64,000 nt of DNA from JAVJSD01 sp040219575 (GTDB lineage: Bacteria > Planctomycetota > Planctomycetia > Pirellulales > Pirellulaceae): positions 77,390 through 141,389 of the forward strand of contig JAVJSD010000116.1 in NCBI GenBank assembly GCA_040219575.1, given 5' to 3'. Both the position numbers and the translations under genes were made by a program. Below are positions 60,412-64,000 of this stretch, one piece after another (within the stretch, counting starts at the first letter, position 1; each line of letters begins with the position of its first letter). The notes beneath the pieces are model-generated. The model was not told the origin of the DNA. It did no database searches and saw nothing but the letters and a program-made list of their open reading frames with translations.

Positions 60412-61401
60412 ATGCACATTCGATGGCGTGGACTGGAACTTCCCAGCGTGGTCACTTGCGACGCTGAGACGCTGAGTTCGACGTACGGCAAGTTCATCGC
60501 CGAGCCGTTCGAGCGCGGCTTCGGCGTGACGATCGGCAACAGCATTCGGCGGATTCTGCTCTCCAGCCTGGAAGGGAGCGCCGTCAGCCAGATCAAGATC
60601 CGCGGCGCCCAGCACGAGTTCACCACCATTCCCGGCGTGTTGGACGACGTCACCGAGATCGTGCTCAACGTCAAGTCGCTGGTGGTCAAAAACCACAGCG
60701 ATTCGACCCGCGTGATCACCGTCGAGAAAAACGAGGCCGGCCCGATCACCGGCGGCGACATCCAGACCGACCAGGACGTGGAGATCATCAACAAGGACCA
60801 CGTGCTGGCCACGCTGACCGACAACGTGCCGTTCATGATGGAGATGGTCGTGGAGAACGGCCGCGGCTACGTCCCCTCCAGCGAACACGGCATGGGCGAG
60901 CACGAAATCGGCATCATTCCGATCGACGCCGTCTACAGCCCGGTCACCCGCGTCCGCTACCAGATCGAAGAGACGCGCGTCGGTCAGAAGACGAACTACG
61001 ACAAGCTCACGCTGGAGATCTGGACCAACGGTTCGGTCGATCCCGAAATGGCGATGGTCGAGGCCGCCAAGATCTTCCGCAAGCACCTCAACCCGTTCGT
61101 GCAGTACTCGGAGCTTGGACCGCGGGTCTACTCGCCGGTTCGCAGCAGCGTCGGCTCCGACGCCGTGCTCGATTCGAAGCTGAACATGACGGTCTCCGAC
61201 CTGAAGCTGTCGGTGCGTGCCACCAACTGCCTCGAATCGGAGAACATCCACACGGTTCGTGATCTCGTCACCCGCAACGAAGACGACCTGATGGAAGTCC
61301 GCAATTTCGGCGAGACGACGCTCACCGAGGTGCGGGAGAAATTGACCGAACTGGGACTGCACCTGGGCATGCGCGTTCCCCCGGCGCAGCACGCCAGCTA
61401 G
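60412..61401 (+). CDS. rpoA: DNA-directed RNA polymerase subunit alpha
   Basis: A 329-residue subunit. The ATG at 60412 (MHIRWRGLELP) is supported by GGAGG at 60401; a start at 60373 adds 13 residues and is less likely. The N-terminal dimer domain has YGKFIAEPFERGFGVTIGNSIRRILLSSLEGSA. The C-terminal domain (LKLSVRATNCLESENIHTVRDLVTRNEDDLMEVRNFGETTLTEVREKLTELGLHLGM) binds UP elements and activators. It is separated from rplQ by three REP hairpins. Confidence 0.97.
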   Translation: MHIRWRGLELPSVVTCDAETLSSTYGKFIAEPFERGFGVTIGNSIRRILLSSLEGSAVSQIKIRGAQHEFTTIPGVLDDVTEIVLNVKSLVVKNHSDSTRVITVEKNEAGPITGGDIQTDQDVEIINKDHVLATLTDNVPFMMEMVVENGRGYVPSSEHGMGEHEIGIIPIDAVYSPVTRVRYQIEETRVGQKTNYDKLTLEIWTNGSVDPEMAMVEAAKIFRKHLNPFVQYSELGPRVYSPVRSSVGSDAVLDSKLNMTVSDLKLSVRATNCLESENIHTVRDLVTRNEDDLMEVRNFGETTLTEVREKLTELGLHLGMRVPPAQHAS

Positions 61402-61416
61402 GAGCTGCATTCACCC

Positions 61417-61522
61417 GTAGCGGAAGTCGCCAGACTTCCGAAAAACTCGTACAACACGTAGCGGAAGTCGCCCGACTTCCGATCGGCATCCAACGCAAGG
61501 GAGCTCTCACGAGTTCCGCGAC
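61417..61522. repeat. Three GTAG hairpins (REP, family A) between rpoA and rplQ
   Basis: Plus units at 61417-61440 (loop GCCA) and 61458-61481 (loop GCCC), and a decayed minus unit at 61500-61522 (GGAGCTC/GAGTTCC, GTAG lost). Both plus units have the GTAG foot and perfect 8-bp arms CGGAAGTC/GACTTCCG. They fill the 142-base gap inside a ribosomal-protein operon. Confidence 0.8.
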
Positions 61523-61543
61523 AACACACCTCGAGACACGACG

Positions 61544-62302
61544 ATGCGTCACCGCCAACGAGGCCGTCACCTCGGCCGCAATCCGAGCCATCGCAAGGCG
61601 ATGTTGAAGAACCTGGCCAGCGCCCTGTTCTTGACTCGCCGCGATCCGGAACATCCCCTCTTCGACCGCCAGCTCGACGCCAAGGCGCCCAACCCGCCCA
61701 AGGTCGCCGGCCGCATCGTGACCACCGTCGAAAAGGCGAAAGAGGTCCGCTCGCTGGTGGAGAAGTGCATCACCATCGCGCGGCACTCGCTCAAGCATGA
61801 AGAAGCCGCCGAGGAGTTCGCCACCGAGGCCGACCGCAACACCGACGAGTGGAAGACTTGGCGCAAGAGCGACAACTGGCGCAAGTGGGTCGCGGCCCGG
61901 GCTCCCGCCGTGGCGGCTCGCCGTCGCGCGCTGCAGCTCTTGGGCGACAAGGAGGCCGTTTCGATCCTGTTCGACGACGTGGCGCCCGAATTCGAAGACC
62001 GCCCCGGCGGCTACACCCGGGTGCTGCGAATCGCCAAACCGCGTCTGGGCGACGCCGGCGCGCAGGCCATCCTGGAGTTTGTCGGCGTGCACGACCGCGT
62101 GATCGAACGCAGCGAGAAGCCCGCCTTCGCCGACGACGATGCCCCCGCTGCGGACGAAGAAGCCGCCGCCGAAGAGGAATCGGTCGCAGAGGAATCGGTC
62201 GCAGAGGAAACGGCCGCCGAAGAGACCGCCGCCGGCGAAGAAGCCGCCAGCGAACAAGCCTCTGCCGAGGAAGAAGGCGGCGACGAAGAGAAGCAAGCGT
62301 AA
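61544..62302 (+). CDS. rplQ: 50S ribosomal protein L17 (bL17), long acidic form
   Basis: A 252-residue L17. The core MRHRQRGRHLGRNPSHRKAMLKNLASALF and GGYTRVLRIAKPRLGDAGAQAILEFV is typical, but the family is usually 115-130 residues. There is an insert of about 45 residues (KHEEAAEEFATEADRNTDEWKTWRKSDNWRKW..) and a C-terminal tail of about 65 residues rich in Ala and Glu (EEESVAEESVAEETAAEETAAG). It is the last gene of the operon and is followed by a strong terminator. Confidence 0.95.
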   Translation: MRHRQRGRHLGRNPSHRKAMLKNLASALFLTRRDPEHPLFDRQLDAKAPNPPKVAGRIVTTVEKAKEVRSLVEKCITIARHSLKHEEAAEEFATEADRNTDEWKTWRKSDNWRKWVAARAPAVAARRRALQLLGDKEAVSILFDDVAPEFEDRPGGYTRVLRIAKPRLGDAGAQAILEFVGVHDRVIERSEKPAFADDDAPAADEEAAAEEESVAEESVAEETAAEETAAGEEAASEQASAEEEGGDEEKQA

Positions 62303-62333
62303 CCGCATCGGCGCCTTCCACACCGTCCATCGA

Positions 62334-62370
62334 AACGCCGTCGCCCTCAATGCGGGCGGCGGCGTTTTTT
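62334..62370 (+). terminator. Intrinsic terminator of the alpha operon
   Basis: The arms at 62334-62346 and 62354-62366 pair over 13 positions with one G-T pair, and a run of six T (62365-62370) follows. It lies 31 bases after rplQ. Confidence 0.95.
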
Positions 62371-62508
62371 GCGCGCCCAACGCCGTCAGCGCTGCCGCTA
62401 GGATCGCCCGGCGAGTTGCTTGTCGTCTCAGCATTGCCTCTCCTCCCACACCGCCTCCTCGTCTGCCGCGCTTCTCGCTCCTCGCGGACACTTGTCCACA
62501 CTGTTGGA

Positions 62509-62599
62509 CGCCACTTGGTGGCTTGTCCACGGGTGTCGGGCGCCACTTGGTGGCTTGTCCACGGGTGTCGGGTGGCACTGGTGGCTTGTCCACCAGTGC
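62509..62599. repeat. 32-base tandem repeats and hairpin, with an inverted copy at 62773-62799
   Basis: Two identical 32-base units lie at 62509-62540 and 62541-62572. A third, partial unit at 62573-62599 contains a perfect 9-bp hairpin CACTGGTGG/CCACCAGTG with loop CTTGT. The reverse-oriented copy at 62773-62799 contains GGACAAGCCACCAAGTG. No unique spacers are seen, so this is not a CRISPR. The rest of the gap 62371-62838 shows no gene. Confidence 0.8.
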
Positions 62600-62838
62600 A
62601 TGGAGCGTCGCAACGCACGCCGCCGGCAATCTCGATCAGCCCATCGACGTTCGGCCGGCATCCGATCGTCGTGTGGGGAATTGCCGCCCGAGTTGGAGCG
62701 CGACTTCGAACAAGCTGCTTCGAGCGTTGAATGACCCTGGTTGCCGGGCGAACTCCTTGACACGCTCCGAACACTGGTGGACAAGCCACCAAGTGCCACC
62801 CAACAAGTCACCGGCGGCGCCCAACCAGAACGGCCATG

Positions 62839-63816
62839 CTACGACGCCTCGCGTCGCGCTTGGTGTTTCAGCAGCCAGGCGGCGGCTTGCCAACTGCGTC
62901 GGCTGGCGCGGAGGATCCGCACCAGCGGCATCGCCTGGCCGATCTCCTGGGCCCGTTCGATGCGCTCGGCGAACTCCGCGTCGCGCTGCGTCGCCTTGAC
63001 GATCGTGGTGTGATGGCAGCCCACGAACGCCGCCGCCTGGCGGATGCTCAAGCCCGCCTCGAGGTAGTGGATCACCGTCCACCGCACCTTGTCCGTCAAT
63101 ACCCGCGCCGTACGTTGGTTGTCGGTATTGTCTTGGTAGGCCGGATCAACGGGAGGGCGCTGCGACGATGCGCATTTTGTCGTGGCGGCGGTCGGCCCGG
63201 CTTCCCGTTCACCCTCCGCCGGGGGATTGCCGGAACAGCGCACGGCTCGTTCCGGCCTACTTGAGGACTCCGGCCACGCCTTCTCGGCGCCGAGGGCCGT
63301 GTCCGGCTCGGGGGGAGGCGTCTCGCCGGGGCGGTAATACGGATGGATGGTGGTCGCCTGCTTCGGTTGCACTGGGCGCGGTTCGTGCGACGCGCGATGC
63401 ACCGTGATCTTCACCTGGTCGGGATCGCGGAACGATTCACGTGCGGCCTCACGCTCGCTGGCCGCGTCGTCGCTCACATCAATTCCCTCGGGCGACGTCT
63501 TCATGCCCACCGGCTGCCGCGTCGTGTAGTCCTCTTGAAACGGCGGCGCCTCCGATTTCAACAGCGGCCCCACCTCCTCCCGCACGTGGGCGCCAGACGA
63601 CCGCCGCAACTCCTTGAGCAGTTCGACGGTCCGGCCGGGTAGGGCGGCGGTCTTGGCCTCGGTCAGGGCCTGCAGGGTCCGCTGCACGCGCTTGAGCGTC
63701 TCTTCGACGTGGTGCAGTTGTTCGTGCAGCGCGTCGAGTGCGTCCCATTCGCCTTGCGAGATCAGCAGCCGCCGCACCTCGTCGCGGGTGTCGCGCTCCG
63801 ACAGCACCGGCGGCAT
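62839..63816 (-). CDS. Helix-turn-helix protein of unknown function, probably part of a mobile element
   Basis: A 325-residue protein starting at 63816 (MPPVLSERDTRDEV). The first about 90 residues are helical (LDALHEQLHHVEETLKRVQRTLQALTEAKTAAL). The middle is Pro/Glu/Arg-rich and disordered. The C-terminal about 85 residues carry an HTH (VIHYLEAGLSIRQAAAFVGCHHTTIVKATQRD) like those of recombinase-associated proteins. A GTAG hairpin at 63229-63260 lies inside the gene and encodes the segment SRPERAVRCSGNPP. It lies 28 bases downstream of the recombinase fragment, so the two probably move together. Confidence 0.65.
   Translation of the reverse strand: MPPVLSERDTRDEVRRLLISQGEWDALDALHEQLHHVEETLKRVQRTLQALTEAKTAALPGRTVELLKELRRSSGAHVREEVGPLLKSEAPPFQEDYTTRQPVGMKTSPEGIDVSDDAASEREAARESFRDPDQVKITVHRASHEPRPVQPKQATTIHPYYRPGETPPPEPDTALGAEKAWPESSSRPERAVRCSGNPPAEGEREAGPTAATTKCASSQRPPVDPAYQDNTDNQRTARVLTDKVRWTVIHYLEAGLSIRQAAAFVGCHHTTIVKATQRDAEFAERIERAQEIGQAMPLVRILRASRRSWQAAAWLLKHQARREAS
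63229..63260 (-). repeat. GTAG hairpin (REP, family B) inside a coding sequence
   Basis: Reverse-oriented copy of the repeat at 53034-53065, with GTAG at 63257-63260 on minus and the GCCGGAAC/GTTCCGGC arms intact. About 35 bases are shared in all. It is read in frame as part of the HTH protein. Confidence 0.8.
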
Positions 63817-63844
63817 CTCGTCGGCGCCGTCCTCCCGCCCCAAT

Positions 63845-64000
63845 TCACCGCCGCGGGGGCACCGCACGCCTCCAACAAAAGTGCAAAACTTTTTCGTTGC
63901 TAGCTTTCCTCGCAAAAAGGGGGAAGTTGATTCGGTAGACGATGCGAATCTGGTCCTTCTCGATCTGGATGCAGTCGATCAGGGTCCGCAGGATTTCGCG
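63845..64000 (-). CDS. C-terminal end of a probable serine recombinase (partial)
   Basis: An open frame of 51 codons on minus runs from the window edge to a TGA at 63845-63847. It reads REILRTLIDCIQIEKDQIRI, then VYRINFPLF, then a basic, Cys-containing tail. The LRTLIDxIxIxxxxIRIVYRI pattern is that of the C-terminal region of large serine recombinases. The catalytic domain would lie outside the window, so the call is tentative. Confidence 0.5.
   Translation of the reverse strand, partial: REILRTLIDCIQIEKDQIRIVYRINFPLFARKASNEKVLHFCWRRAVPPRR

Overview
The window reads as a chromosome segment of a planctomycete (class Planctomycetia, probably Pirellulales-like). Supporting signs are high GC, a DUF1559 prepilin-like protein, sparse Shine-Dalgarno sites, methanofuran-type C1 cofactor genes in a bacterium, TadE/TadG pilus genes, many exported proteins of unknown function, and numerous small palindromic repeats between genes. 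The placement is inferred from gene content; there is no rRNA here.

Layout. 0.3-5.8 kb holds an exported subtilase, three small or envelope proteins and a class I aminotransferase. 6-16 kb (minus strand) is a pair of very large membrane-anchored proteins with caspase-like N-terminal folds; both appear to lack the catalytic cysteine and one has a vWA domain. Divergent from them, 16.2-21.9 kb carries a type VI-like spike cassette: VgrG, a membrane protein, a separate beta-helix-like protein, two related DUF6931-like proteins, a coiled-coil protein and a PAAR protein. No sheath, baseplate or ATPase gene is present. 21.9-26.4 kb has an MHS-type transporter, a HAMP-like membrane protein and a TadE/TadG-like operon preceded by a c-di-GMP-I riboswitch. 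26.4-29.3 kb has Hsp20 and a DegP-like protease behind a consensus sigma-54 promoter. 29.3-32.2 kb (minus) is a DUF1559/lipoprotein/membrane-protein group behind a strong sigma-70 promoter overlapped by a Fur-like palindrome, followed by tRNA-Ala.

32.4-47.7 kb holds a second MHS transporter beside a glutamine-synthetase-family enzyme, a MarR regulator, a methyltransferase, two paralogous HEAT-like proteins with CxxCH heme motifs, an SMP-30-like protein, an outer-membrane porin-like protein and a glycosyltransferase with TPR-like repeats. 47.9-56 kb has a 1443-residue protein built from six secretin/STN-like modules, a DUF2071-like protein, a dynamin/Era-like GTPase and an amidase. 56.4-59.1 kb is an mfnD-mfnF-mfnE cluster for a methanofuran-like cofactor. 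59.2-62.4 kb is the alpha operon (rpmJ-rpsM-rpsK-rpoA-rplQ, no rpsD) ending in a textbook terminator. The last 1.7 kb is repeat-rich and carries an HTH protein and the end of a probable serine recombinase, so it looks like a mobile-element edge.

The most pervasive structural signal is a set of short hairpins that all carry GTAG immediately 5' of the stem, in at least four unrelated stem families. Several form inverted pairs and one family lies inside a MITE-like element present twice. This is the layout of REP/REPIN elements mobilised by RAYT transposases; no RAYT gene is in the window. Individual copies sit inside the ribosomal operon, supply a stop codon, and are embedded in a coding sequence.
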